Shown here: positions 8,512-17,250 of the stretch, piece after piece | How positions within the stretch are numbered: the stretch's first letter is position 1 | Layout of the letters: each line of letters starts with the position of its first letter | Assembly: GCA_034430595.1 (NCBI GenBank) | Contig: DAOUEL010000011.1 | Span: 68,812-132,811 of the forward strand | Source: E44-bin32 sp034430595 | GTDB lineage: Bacteria > Chloroflexota > Anaerolineae > Anaerolineales > E44-bin32 | Direction of reading: 5' to 3' | Length of the DNA: 64,000 nt | The notes under the pieces: model-generated | Seen by the model: only the letters and a program-made list of their open reading frames with translations | What the model was told of the DNA's origin: nothing | Database searches by the model: none | Made by a program: the position numbers and the translations under genes

Positions 8512-9864
8512 ATGGTTTCAAATGCAGCTCAAATAGCCTGCCCGAACTGCGGAGCGCCGATACAGGCTAACATCCGCCAATTGGTGGATGTGGGACAAGA
8601 TCCTTCATTAAAGGGACGCCTGCTATCTGGCTCTCTCAATCGTGCCCGTTGCAGTGTTTGCGGTTTCGATGGAGCAATCGCCACACCGCTTGTTTACCAC
8701 GATCCTGAGCACGAATTACTGCTTACTTACGTGCCGGTCGAGATCAATCTGAAGAAAGATGAGCAGGAACGTTTGATTGGCCAGCTTATCAATCGCGTCA
8801 TGGACCAGCTGCCGCCAGAGCAACGAAAAGCCTACCTGCTGCAGCCGCAAGCCGTCCTTACGATGCAGGGACTGGTTGATCGAGTCCTGAAGGAAGAAGG
8901 AATCTCCAAGGAGGAGATTGAAGCACAGCAGGCGAAGATGCGCCTGTTCGAAGAACTTCTTCGGGTTCCAGAGGATAGCGTAGCTCAATTCGTTAAAGAA
9001 CACGACGAAGACCTCGATGCAGCGTTCTTCCAATTGATCAGTTTGACGCTTCAGGCGACGCGTGATCCACGAGCACAGGAAGCGATGGGCGGGCGGCTGC
9101 AGACGCTGCTTGAGGAAAGCAGCTTCGGGAAGCGCCTCCAGCAACAGGAGAATGAACTCCAGGCTGCAACGGAAAGCCTGCGTGCGCTTTCGGAGGAAAA
9201 ACTAACACGTGAATCGCTGCTGGATCTGTTCATCCATGCTCCAAGCGAGGATCGCATCACTGCACTGACAAACCTGACCCGACCTGCGTTGGATTACGAA
9301 TTCTTCGAAATGCTCACGAAACGGATTGAACAAGCCGAAGGAGATGAAAAATCGCGCCTCGAGAAATTGCGCACACACGTTCTTGAGGTCACTGAGGAGA
9401 TTGATAACATTCAAAAAGCACGGGCAGCACAATCGGCGTCACTTCTGAAGACGATGCTCGAGGCTGAAAATACGGAAGAAGCAGTCCAGCAGGCGTTACC
9501 TCTGATCGATGAGCTTTTCCTTGGAACGCTTGAAGCAAATCTGCGAGTAGCCCGTGAGCGAAATGATCAGGAAATGTTGAGCCGTCTGGAGGCAATCAAC
9601 CAGGTCATTCAAGATCAAATCAAGGCTTCGATGCCAGCCGGCCTGCAGTTTGCCCAGGAGCTCCTGGCGCTTTCATCTGAGGAAGAACGGACTGCTCTGC
9701 TTGAACAGCACCAGGACCGGGTCGACGATGACCTGCTCAACACGCTGATGAGCAGCGTGCAGCAGCTGGAGCAATCCGGGCAGCAGGCAGGTGCCGATGA
9801 ACTCCGCAGGCTATACAAACAAGCCTTACGATTCAAGATGAAGACATCGATGGGCGCGGCTTAG
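8512..9864 (+). CDS. CpXC-domain protein with long helical C-terminus
   Basis: The 450-residue protein starts with a zinc-binding pair, CPNCGAP and CSVCGF (residues about 10-50), in the arrangement of CpXC domain proteins, and continues with LLLTYVPVEINLKKDEQERLIG. The remaining 300 residues are rich in Glu, Gln, Leu and Ala with heptad-like spacing, consistent with helical or coiled-coil structure. The function of CpXC proteins is not established. It starts six bases after the histidine kinase stop and ends at an intrinsic terminator, so it is the last gene of the aminotransferase operon. Confidence 0.8.
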   Translation: MVSNAAQIACPNCGAPIQANIRQLVDVGQDPSLKGRLLSGSLNRARCSVCGFDGAIATPLVYHDPEHELLLTYVPVEINLKKDEQERLIGQLINRVMDQLPPEQRKAYLLQPQAVLTMQGLVDRVLKEEGISKEEIEAQQAKMRLFEELLRVPEDSVAQFVKEHDEDLDAAFFQLISLTLQATRDPRAQEAMGGRLQTLLEESSFGKRLQQQENELQAATESLRALSEEKLTRESLLDLFIHAPSEDRITALTNLTRPALDYEFFEMLTKRIEQAEGDEKSRLEKLRTHVLEVTEEIDNIQKARAAQSASLLKTMLEAENTEEAVQQALPLIDELFLGTLEANLRVARERNDQEMLSRLEAINQVIQDQIKASMPAGLQFAQELLALSSEEERTALLEQHQDRVDDDLLNTLMSSVQQLEQSGQQAGADELRRLYKQALRFKMKTSMGAA

Positions 9865-9878
9865 TTTGAATCGGGGTC

Positions 9879-9905
9879 AAAAAAGGAGCTCCCAGCTCCT
9901 TTTTT
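9879..9905. terminator. Bidirectional intrinsic terminator
   Basis: AAAAAAGGAGCT / AGCTCCTTTTTT with a three-base loop lies between two convergent genes and has A and T tracts on both sides. Confidence 0.93.
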
Positions 9906-9907
9906 CT

Positions 9908-11095
9908 TTAATCCGCCTGTACCAGGAAGCCCTTTAGATATTGGCTCTCTGGAAACGCAAGCTGCACCGGATGATCGCAAGCCTGATGGAAATGATGCCG
10001 GATTGCTGCCTGCACACCTGCATCCAGCGCCGAATCGGCGACGATTTTCTGGAACAATTCGCCGCTAACCCCACCCGAACAGGAAAACGTCGCCAGGGTG
10101 CCGCCTGGCTTCAGCAACTTCATGGCGAGCAGGTTGATGTCTTTGTAGGCGCGTGAGGCGCGGCCAACCTGAGCAGCTGTCGCCGCGAATTTCGGTGGAT
10201 CCAGGATGATCAGATCGAAGGACGCACCACGGTCCCGAAAACCACGCAGCGCAGTGAAGACGTCCTCTTCAAGCACATCAAACCGATCCGGTTCAAGACG
10301 ATTGAGATCCAGGTTTTTCTGCGCCATCTCAAGCGCAGAACGCGAGCTATCGATGGCTGTCACGTGCTCCGCCCCGGCCTTCAGACAAACCAGGCTGAAG
10401 GAACCGGTATACGCAAACGCATCGAGCACGCTGCCAGCGGAGACCATCCTTCGCAGCCAAGCGCGGTTTTCTTTTTGATCCAGGTAGAAGCCTGTTTTAT
10501 GGCCGGATTGGATGTCAACCAGATACCGCAAATCACCCTCGAAAATCTCTATCGGATTTGATTCGTACTCACCCCACAGCACCCCGCTGCGGGATTCCAA
10601 CCCCTCAAGCTGACGGACCTCGGCCTCAGACCGCTCGTAGATCAAACGGCAATCCCCACGTTCGGAGAGAGCTTGAACAATCGTATCCCGTTCAGAATCT
10701 GCCCACGCGGTGTGAAACTGGACCACGCGCACATCGTCATAACGATCAACGATCAGGCCCGGCATTCCATCAGATTCAGAAAAGACCTCCCGCCAGGCAT
10801 TTGACTCCCCCGACTTTTGCCACGGCACTCTGTTTCTTAAAGCTTGATCGATCCGTGCGCGAATAAATTCCGGGCCGATTTCCTGGTCACGATCCCAACT
10901 TAATACTCGGCCGCGAATTTGTGAGTGCGGCGAATAGGCTGCAGTGGCAAACCATTCACCTTGCGAGGAAAAGACATCCACACTCTCGGCAGCAGCCGGG
11001 TCACCGTGGACAGATTCAATCGCCCCCGAAAATATCCAGGGGTGCCTCCTCTTAAGGGGGCGCTCACGGCCGGTCTTTAATCGAATGCTAGCCAT
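9908..11095 (-). CDS. rlmI: RlmI-like 23S rRNA cytosine-C5 methyltransferase
   Basis: The 395-residue protein begins with a PUA-like domain (GRERPLKRRHPWIFSGAIES) and has a Rossmann methyltransferase core: VLDAFAYTGSFSLVCLKAGA (motif I), LIILDPPKFA (motif IV) and ATFSCSGGVS with the catalytic cysteine. This arrangement matches RlmI, which methylates C5 of a cytosine in 23S rRNA using SAM. RlmI substrate specificity is assumed, not shown; RlmK/RsmB-type relatives are the alternative. It is the last gene of a minus-strand set, 18 bases downstream of ligA. Confidence 0.85.
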   Translation of the reverse strand: MASIRLKTGRERPLKRRHPWIFSGAIESVHGDPAAAESVDVFSSQGEWFATAAYSPHSQIRGRVLSWDRDQEIGPEFIRARIDQALRNRVPWQKSGESNAWREVFSESDGMPGLIVDRYDDVRVVQFHTAWADSERDTIVQALSERGDCRLIYERSEAEVRQLEGLESRSGVLWGEYESNPIEIFEGDLRYLVDIQSGHKTGFYLDQKENRAWLRRMVSAGSVLDAFAYTGSFSLVCLKAGAEHVTAIDSSRSALEMAQKNLDLNRLEPDRFDVLEEDVFTALRGFRDRGASFDLIILDPPKFAATAAQVGRASRAYKDINLLAMKLLKPGGTLATFSCSGGVSGELFQKIVADSALDAGVQAAIRHHFHQACDHPVQLAFPESQYLKGFLVQAD

Positions 11096-11113
11096 TTCAA
11101 ATGAATACTGGAA

Positions 11114-13165
11114 TCACACGCGGCGCGAGGACTCGACCGGGCCTTGTGCGATCAAAGCCCGCAGCGCATCCTCATCAATGATCTTAACCTCGAGCGATTG
11201 CGCCTTCTGCAGCTTCGAGCCCGGCGATTCGCCGGCCAGGAGGTAGTCAGTCTTGCTACTCACGCTTCCGGTTGCTTTCCCTCCATGGCGTTCGATCATC
11301 TCCTTTGCCTTTTCCCGTGACCATGTCGGTAAAGTGCCGGTGATAACGAATGTCAAACCGCTGAGCGTCTGGGGGGCTTCTGCATCCTCGTGTTGGCTGG
11401 TTTCTGGCCAAACTCCGGCCGCTTTCAATTTTCCAAGCAATTTCTTATTCGCCGGGGTATTCATCCAATCCACGATCGTGCTGGCAACGATCGGGCCGAT
11501 GCCTTCAACGCCCTCTAGATCCTCTGCCGAAGCGCTGGCCAGCTGATTGAGATCGCCAAACGCTCGCGCCAGGTCTGAGGCGACAACCTCGCCGACATTT
11601 CGGATTCCAAGCGCATTGATCAATCGGGAAAGCGGCTGGTCCCGACTTGCAGCTATCGATTCGACCAGGTTATCAGCTCGCTTCTCTCCGAACCCTTCCA
11701 ATCCGAGAAGTGTCGCTGGTTCAAGCTCGTAGAGGTCAGCCACATCGTGAAGTATGCCTTCTGCAACAAGCTGATCGGCTATCTTGATTCCCAGCCCTTC
11801 GATGTCCATCGCTCCCCGAGAGGCGAAATGCTCTATGTTCCTGACCAGCTGCGCCGGGCAGGAGGCATTCACACAATAGACTGCGACCTCGTCCTCGTTC
11901 GTTTCCAACGGCTCCCCGCAGGAAGGACAGCTTACCGGGAGATTGTAGGGCTTGGTATTTTTCGAGCGCGCCTCAAGCACAGGGCCGATGATGTAAGGGA
12001 TCACATCCCCAGCGCGCTTGAGCAGCACGCGATCTCCAATACGGATATCTTTTTCCGCGATGTAGTCAAAGTTATGCAGTGTGGCCTGACGAACGGTGAC
12101 GCCACCCACCTCGACCGGGTCAAGGATCGCATACGGTGTAATCACACCCGTCCGCCCAACGTTCAATCCAATATCGAGCAGTTCAGTTGTCACAACCTGG
12201 GCCGGGAACTTGTAAGCCAGAGCGCCGCGGGGATCCTTCCCGACTACTCCCAGGCTTGCGCTGAGCTGGAGGTCGTTCAGCTTCACAACAATGCCATCGG
12301 CCTCATACGGCAGTTCATCTCTGCGATCAACCCAACGCTGGTAGGCTTTTAGAACCCCGGGGATATCCTCCTCAAGGCTGACCCCTTCCGCGGTTGGGAA
12401 TCCTAGCGCCTTGAGGTATTTCAACGTTTCCCACTGGGTCGAAGGCAACGTGCCCTCTCCATCCACAATTGCATAGCAGAGCAATCGAATTGGCCTTTCA
12501 GCGGTCAGCGATGGATCGAGCTGCCGCAGAGCGCCTGCGGCGGTGTTGCGAGGATTTACATAGGTACGCTCACCGGCTTCTTCGAGGCGTTTATTCATGG
12601 CCGCAAAATCATCCAGGTAGATGATCGCCTCGCCGCGTACTACGATACGAGGGGGCACGTTCACGTCTCCAGCCTGGACTGGGATCCGCAGCGGCAGGCT
12701 GCGGATCGTCCGCAGGTTTGAGGTGATATCCTCGCCTACCTCTCCGTCACCACGTGTTGCGCCGAGGGTGAAAACCCCGTCGGTATAATGCAGGACAACT
12801 GTCAATCCATCCAGTTTGGGCTCTACCACAAATTGCGCCTCAACTACGCGGTCGTCGAGTTTAACGATCCGTTCGTACCAGGCGACGAGCTCGGTATCGT
12901 CATACGCATTGGCCAAGCTTAATATCGGCTCCGGGTGTGGAATCCGGTTAAAGCCTTCAGCGGGAGTGGTACCTGCGCGTTGAGTTGGTGAGTCCGGAGT
13001 CACTAGCTCCGGATGCTCCGCTTCGATTTCCTGAAGCTCACGCAGCAGTTGATCATATTCGTAATCGCTGATGACGGGATCGTTCAGCACATAATAGCGG
13101 TAATTGTGCTGGCGTATTGCATTTTGCAGCTTTCTTGCCCGCACCTTGAACGAGGGATCTGTCAT
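11114..13165 (-). CDS. ligA: NAD-dependent DNA ligase
   Basis: The 683-residue enzyme seals nicks using NAD+. It has the Ia domain at the N-terminus (NYRYYVLNDPVISDYEYD, nicotinamide binding), adenylation motif EPKLDG with Lys117, RGDGEVGEDIT, an OB fold, the four-cysteine zinc finger CPSCGEP...CVNASCPAQ, helix-hairpin-helix repeats (LLGLEGFGEKRA, EGVEGIGPIVA) and a C-terminal BRCT domain (LSGLTFVITGTLPTWSREKA). ATG at 13165 is preferred because AGGTGA lies just upstream; a GTG nine bases earlier is possible. The catalytic and structural motifs are complete. Confidence 0.97.
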   Translation of the reverse strand: MTDPSFKVRARKLQNAIRQHNYRYYVLNDPVISDYEYDQLLRELQEIEAEHPELVTPDSPTQRAGTTPAEGFNRIPHPEPILSLANAYDDTELVAWYERIVKLDDRVVEAQFVVEPKLDGLTVVLHYTDGVFTLGATRGDGEVGEDITSNLRTIRSLPLRIPVQAGDVNVPPRIVVRGEAIIYLDDFAAMNKRLEEAGERTYVNPRNTAAGALRQLDPSLTAERPIRLLCYAIVDGEGTLPSTQWETLKYLKALGFPTAEGVSLEEDIPGVLKAYQRWVDRRDELPYEADGIVVKLNDLQLSASLGVVGKDPRGALAYKFPAQVVTTELLDIGLNVGRTGVITPYAILDPVEVGGVTVRQATLHNFDYIAEKDIRIGDRVLLKRAGDVIPYIIGPVLEARSKNTKPYNLPVSCPSCGEPLETNEDEVAVYCVNASCPAQLVRNIEHFASRGAMDIEGLGIKIADQLVAEGILHDVADLYELEPATLLGLEGFGEKRADNLVESIAASRDQPLSRLINALGIRNVGEVVASDLARAFGDLNQLASASAEDLEGVEGIGPIVASTIVDWMNTPANKKLLGKLKAAGVWPETSQHEDAEAPQTLSGLTFVITGTLPTWSREKAKEMIERHGGKATGSVSSKTDYLLAGESPGSKLQKAQSLEVKIIDEDALRALIAQGPVESSRRV

Positions 13166-13183
13166 CGTAATCACCTGATATCT

Positions 13184-14110
13184 TTACGTTCGATTGGAGG
13201 ATTGCTGCTTCGTACGCACGGGAATCGTCTCCGGCCAGAGTGGAATAAACATCATCCATTCCGCAGGACGTTCTCGGATATAACCCCCGAGGACAGCAAG
13301 GATTCGTTCGGCCAACCTGACCGAGTCGGCCCTGTCGTCACCAGTTCGCTCCGGCACCAGGATCCGTGGCCCGGTCACGTGATATCTCCCATCGCCGGAC
13401 TTCTGCACGACTCCGGCAACCACATGTGAATCGGTCCTTATCGCCAATCGGGCGTGTCCAATCGGAAGCACAACACTTCGCCCAAAGAACGTTAACGGTA
13501 CACCCCCGACATCAGGACGATCCACGCCCGTGAGCACGAACCCTCCACTTTGAAGGTTTTCGATCGCCGTACGCAATGCTTTCGATGAAATCGGTGTGAA
13601 GTCAACTCCAAGTCGCTCGCGTAGCAAGTTATCAGTTTTATAACTGCCTTTGACGGTATGATAGGACAAGGCTTGAATTGGAAGTTGGCGCTTGGCCATC
13701 ATCATAATGAACATATTAAAACTACTCATATGGGCTCCAACGAAAACGACCCCATGGCCTTCTGCACTGGACTGGAGCGCATCGGCAATCATGTGCGGCT
13801 CCACTGTGCAGTACTTTTCCTCGAAATTCGCCGGGTTCGAAAACGCACCGTACCAATCAACATACCCATGCGCTGCGTTCTGAAGTACCTCGTAAACAAC
13901 GCCATCCAATTCCGGTGCACCGTATTCCAGGCCACGGACCACAGCCTGGTTGGATCTGATGGACTGGTACAGGTTGCTGTTCCTCCTGGAAGCCAGGGCT
14001 GAAGCGATCCGATCACCCAGCCAATACCCCCACTTCCTGGGCAGGACTTTGCCAAGGAACAACCCGGTCCACGGCCCGAGCTGGCTATTGATGAAATCGT
14101 TCAAGAGCAT
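13184..14110 (-). CDS. LpxL/PatA-family membrane acyltransferase-like protein with atypical catalytic motif
   Basis: The 308-residue protein resembles LABLAT-type acyltransferases that transfer acyl chains to glycolipids at the inner leaflet. The body matches (GGFVLTGVDRPDVGGVPLTFFG, LPIGHARLAIRT, WMMFIPLWPE). The catalytic H-x4-D/E is HMSSFN here, so the acidic residue is Asn, and activity or mechanism may differ. It lies between a glycosyltransferase and ligA on the same strand; pairing with the glycosyltransferase suggests a glycolipid or phosphoinositide-mannoside role, which is inference. No strong ribosome-binding site is seen. Confidence 0.72.
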   Translation of the reverse strand: MLLNDFINSQLGPWTGLFLGKVLPRKWGYWLGDRIASALASRRNSNLYQSIRSNQAVVRGLEYGAPELDGVVYEVLQNAAHGYVDWYGAFSNPANFEEKYCTVEPHMIADALQSSAEGHGVVFVGAHMSSFNMFIMMMAKRQLPIQALSYHTVKGSYKTDNLLRERLGVDFTPISSKALRTAIENLQSGGFVLTGVDRPDVGGVPLTFFGRSVVLPIGHARLAIRTDSHVVAGVVQKSGDGRYHVTGPRILVPERTGDDRADSVRLAERILAVLGGYIRERPAEWMMFIPLWPETIPVRTKQQSSNRT

Positions 14111-14184
14111 TGTCGTCAGTCCGTTCGAGTCTAGGGCGGATTTACAGTGATCTGAAATTGCAAGATAAAATGGCTATGCGCAAG

Positions 14185-14871
14185 CTAGATTTTATGCTTT
14201 CTCCGCTCCCGTGCAACAGCCCAGAGCAATCCCAGAAATTTCAGTGTATCGCGAATCGGGTGGAAGTAGCTCTCCTTGCCAACATTATAGATGGTATCGA
14301 TATCTACCCACCCAATCTTGAAACCATGATCGACCGCCTGGACCACAGCCTCGACCTCGAGCTCAAAACCATGGCGAGTAAGATTCAAGGCTTGTAGCAG
14401 TTCCCGGCTGTAGAGACGGTATCCACTCTGATTGTCATAGACCGGAGTTCCAAGCACGCGAGTCAGCATCCAGGAACCGATCGCATTTGCCATCGAGCGG
14501 GGAAAAGGCATGCGCTTGAAGTCCCGCCGTCCAATGATCAGTTCTCCCTGTCCCGAGCGAAAGGCACGGACAAGTTTCACCGCCTCACCCGGATCATGCT
14601 GACCATCCGCATCGAGCGTTAGAACTGCCTCGAAGTTGCGTTCGAGGGCCCACGAAAATCCGGACATCAACGCAACACCCTTCCCCAGGTTACGCTCGTG
14701 CTGGAGAACCTGCGCACCCTGCGAGGCGGCAACCCGTGGAGTCTCATCCCATGAACCATCGTCGACGACAAGCAACGGGAATAAATCCCGCAGGGGCTCC
14801 AGCACCGCACCAATCCGTTCAGCTTCGTTCCAGGCCGGGATCAGCGCCAGAATTCCCGAATCTATGCTCAT
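14185..14871 (-). CDS. Family 2 glycosyltransferase (polyprenyl-phosphate hexosyltransferase-like)
   Basis: The 228-residue protein has the GT-A fold start ALIPAWNEAERIGAVLEPL, VVDDGSWDET and the metal-binding DADGQHDPGEAV, followed by GSWMLTRVLGTPVYDNQSGY. This fits the dolichol/polyprenyl-phosphate mannose synthase-like group, which loads a sugar from a nucleotide donor onto a lipid carrier. No C-terminal membrane segment is present, so it acts at the cytoplasmic face. GGGAG precedes the ATG. It heads the minus-strand set glycosyltransferase, acyltransferase, ligA, rlmI. Confidence 0.85.
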   Translation of the reverse strand: MSIDSGILALIPAWNEAERIGAVLEPLRDLFPLLVVDDGSWDETPRVAASQGAQVLQHERNLGKGVALMSGFSWALERNFEAVLTLDADGQHDPGEAVKLVRAFRSGQGELIIGRRDFKRMPFPRSMANAIGSWMLTRVLGTPVYDNQSGYRLYSRELLQALNLTRHGFELEVEAVVQAVDHGFKIGWVDIDTIYNVGKESYFHPIRDTLKFLGLLWAVARERRKHKI

Positions 14872-15052
14872 CTGCTCCCTCGTACAAGCTGGAAATTCCT
14901 TCCAGCCAGCCAGCCATCACCCCAATGTCAGGTGTGGTCTGCCCACTCATTCTAATCTAGCGATTACCGGGGTCAAGCACAGGGCGCCATCCGGGCTGCT
15001 AATCGTCCTGTGCAGCGCCGTAAATCAGACTGATATTGGTGAATTTCGTCCA

Positions 15053-15081
15053 TTGGCTTGCACTGCTGGATTTGCTACACT
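15053..15081 (+). promoter_or_regulatory. Candidate promoter for the Cys-tail/radical SAM operon
   Basis: TTGGCT (15053-15058) and TACACT (15076-15081) are separated by 17 bases and lie about 35 bases before the first gene of the operon. Confidence 0.4.
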
Positions 15082-15116
15082 GACTCAGATCTTTGAACGC
15101 CTGAATGGGAGGCATG

Positions 15117-15476
15117 ATGAAAGCAGGACGTCTGATAGCGTATATCGCCGCCGCAATTCTGATCTTTTTTGGAGTACTTGCTATCTGGGGAAGTCCATCA
15201 ACCAACAAACCCGGTCTTAATCTCATAATTGGTGTAATAAGCATCGGTGCGGGGTTTGTCTTGATCTGGTTCGCCGGCCGCATGGGGCGCAATGACCGCG
15301 TGGAGATTATCCAGAAGATCGACCTCTCCGGCGACATGAATCTCGAATCGCTTCGCTGCCGCAACTGCGGGGGAGCGCTGAGTTCGAAAGACATCTCGAT
15401 GGTCGAGGGCGCCCCATTTGTCAAATGCCCATACTGCGGGACGACATATCAATTAACCGAAGAGCCAAAATGGTAG
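15117..15476 (+). CDS. Small two-helix membrane protein with C-terminal zinc ribbon
   Basis: The 119-residue protein has two adjacent membrane segments (about 5-24 and 33-55), a short basic linker, and a cytoplasmic zinc ribbon CRNCGGAL...CPYCGTTY near residues 80-115. The family is not recognised. The ATG at 15117 is favoured by GGAGG at 15108-15112; an ATG at 15114 and one at 15105 are alternatives. It is the first gene of an operon: the next gene begins 34 bases downstream and encodes the cysteine-tailed membrane protein. It might be an accessory or scaffold for that system, which is inference from position only. Confidence 0.72.
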   Translation: MKAGRLIAYIAAAILIFFGVLAIWGSPSTNKPGLNLIIGVISIGAGFVLIWFAGRMGRNDRVEIIQKIDLSGDMNLESLRCRNCGGALSSKDISMVEGAPFVKCPYCGTTYQLTEEPKW

Positions 15477-15510
15477 ATTGGCCGCGTCTTCAGCTGCCGA
15501 GGAGGAGACG

Positions 15511-17250
15511 ATGAATTCGCCCCTTCGCCGCGTTTCCATCTTCAACCAGAATGGACACAGATCGCTCGCTCGCCGCTCTCGGGCGAGTCGTTGGCCGATT
15601 CTGGTTTCGCTTTCTCTCTCGATCCTGCTCCTCGTGCTCGCCGTGGTTTCTGCTTCGGGGCAGAGCTATTCCTTCAGCCTCGACCAGGAGACCGTCGATG
15701 TTTACCTTCAATCCGATGGCACGATGTCGCTGCTTTATCGGATGGTGTTCACCAATGATCCCTCCGCACCTGCGATTGAATTCGTCGACCTCGGCATGCC
15801 CAGCCCGGCTTACGATCTATCAAGCATTGCGGCCTCGATCGATAACATCGGCATCAGTCATATCGCTAATTCCGAATACATCGACCAGGGCATCGAGCTT
15901 GGTTTGGGCTCAAACTCGATTCAACCCGGCCGGAGTGGGACGGTCGTCGTCCAGATCGCCAATGTTCGTGACATCCTCTATGAAGACACTCAGGGAGATA
16001 ATTACGCCAGCGTTGAATTCTATCCGAACTACTTCGATTCGAATCTCGTCCATGGCCGGACCGATCTCACGCTTCGCTTCCATCTGCCGCCAGGCGTCCA
16101 ACCGGATGAGCCACGCTGGCACGACGCACCTGGCGGATGGCCAGACTCCTCCCCGGCGACCTACCTCGATAATGACCAGCGTGTCGTCTATGAATGGCAC
16201 AATCCCTCTGCGAGTGCATCCACCGAGTACAAATTCGGTGCTTCCTTCCCGCAGAGCTATGTTCCGCCAGAGGCCATCGTCACGCCAGGCCGAATTTCAT
16301 TCAACAACGATGCGCTCTTCAGTCTGTGCTGCTTCGGCGGCGTCTTCGGTGCAATCGCACTTTTTGTCGGCATCGGCATCTACTCCAGCCGGCGCCGCAA
16401 GCTGGACTACCTCCCGCCCAAGATCTCGATCGAGGGACACGGAATCAAACGCGGCCTGACGGCGATCGAAGCTGCGGTACTGCTCGAAACTCCGCTCGAT
16501 CGGGTCCTCACAATGGTCCTGTTCTCGACGATCAAGAAGGGTGCAGCCAAGGTCGTAACCGAGGATCCACTTAAGGTCGAACGCCTCGAAAGCACGGCTG
16601 AACTGCGCGATTACGAGAAAGAATTTCTCGAAGCGATGATCGACAAGCCCGAGAACAAGCGCCGCAGCGCGCTGCAGGATGTCATGATCAACATCGTCAA
16701 ATCGGTTCAGAAAAAGATGAAGGGCTTCAGCCTGCGCGAGACGCGTGATTACTACAAGGCGATCATGAAGAAGGCTTGGGAGCAAATCGAGCAGGCCGAG
16801 ACGCCCGAGGTGAAATCCGAGCGCTACGCGGAAGGGCTGGAGTGGACGATGCTCGACCGTGACTTCGACGACCGGACGAAGCGTGTCTTCCGTAGCGGTC
16901 CGGTATACCTGCCGCCGTGGTGGTGGTATTACCGGCCTTCAACCACGGTCGCCCGGCCAGCGACGATATCCTCCGGCCCATCCGGAGGCGGCCGGACGAC
17001 GATTCAGATGCCCACCCTGCCGGGCTCGGAGTTTGCCGCCTCACTCGTTACCGGCGTCCAGAACACCGCCTCAAAATTAGTATCGAACGTCGTCGGGTTC
17101 ACCAACGGCGTAACAAAAACCACCAACCCGCCGCCACCACCGTCCAAATCGAGTGGTTGGTCGGGAGGTGGAAAGAGCGGCGGCTGCGCTTGTGCCTGCG
17201 CCTGCGCGTGCGCCGGATGCGCCTGTGCTTGTGCTGGAGGCGGACGGTGA
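15511..17250 (+). CDS. DUF2207-like membrane protein with C-terminal Cys-Ala repeat tail
   Basis: The 579-residue protein has an N-terminal signal or anchor (about 30-50), an extracytoplasmic beta-rich domain (about 50-265), a membrane segment (about 268-293) and a cytoplasmic part. The stretch GLTAIEAAVLLETPLDRVLT resembles the winged-helix-like part of DUF2207 proteins. After a Pro/Trp/Tyr-rich and a Gly/Ser-rich linker the protein ends with five Cys-Ala pairs, a Gly, three more Cys-Ala pairs and GGGR (residues 559-579), eight cysteines in 16 positions. The predicted topology puts this tail in the cytoplasm. AGGAGGAG supports the ATG at 15511. The stop overlaps the start of a radical SAM enzyme, so the tail is a likely modification substrate. 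The family assignment is moderate; the tail is read directly. Confidence 0.75.
   Translation: MNSPLRRVSIFNQNGHRSLARRSRASRWPILVSLSLSILLLVLAVVSASGQSYSFSLDQETVDVYLQSDGTMSLLYRMVFTNDPSAPAIEFVDLGMPSPAYDLSSIAASIDNIGISHIANSEYIDQGIELGLGSNSIQPGRSGTVVVQIANVRDILYEDTQGDNYASVEFYPNYFDSNLVHGRTDLTLRFHLPPGVQPDEPRWHDAPGGWPDSSPATYLDNDQRVVYEWHNPSASASTEYKFGASFPQSYVPPEAIVTPGRISFNNDALFSLCCFGGVFGAIALFVGIGIYSSRRRKLDYLPPKISIEGHGIKRGLTAIEAAVLLETPLDRVLTMVLFSTIKKGAAKVVTEDPLKVERLESTAELRDYEKEFLEAMIDKPENKRRSALQDVMINIVKSVQKKMKGFSLRETRDYYKAIMKKAWEQIEQAETPEVKSERYAEGLEWTMLDRDFDDRTKRVFRSGPVYLPPWWWYYRPSTTVARPATISSGPSGGGRTTIQMPTLPGSEFAASLVTGVQNTASKLVSNVVGFTNGVTKTTNPPPPPSKSSGWSGGGKSGGCACACACACAGCACACAGGGR

Noticed and set aside
16917..17246. 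Upstream extension of the radical SAM frame
   Set aside because: It is the out-of-frame reading of the DUF2207-like gene. GTG 17247 has a matching ribosome-binding site.
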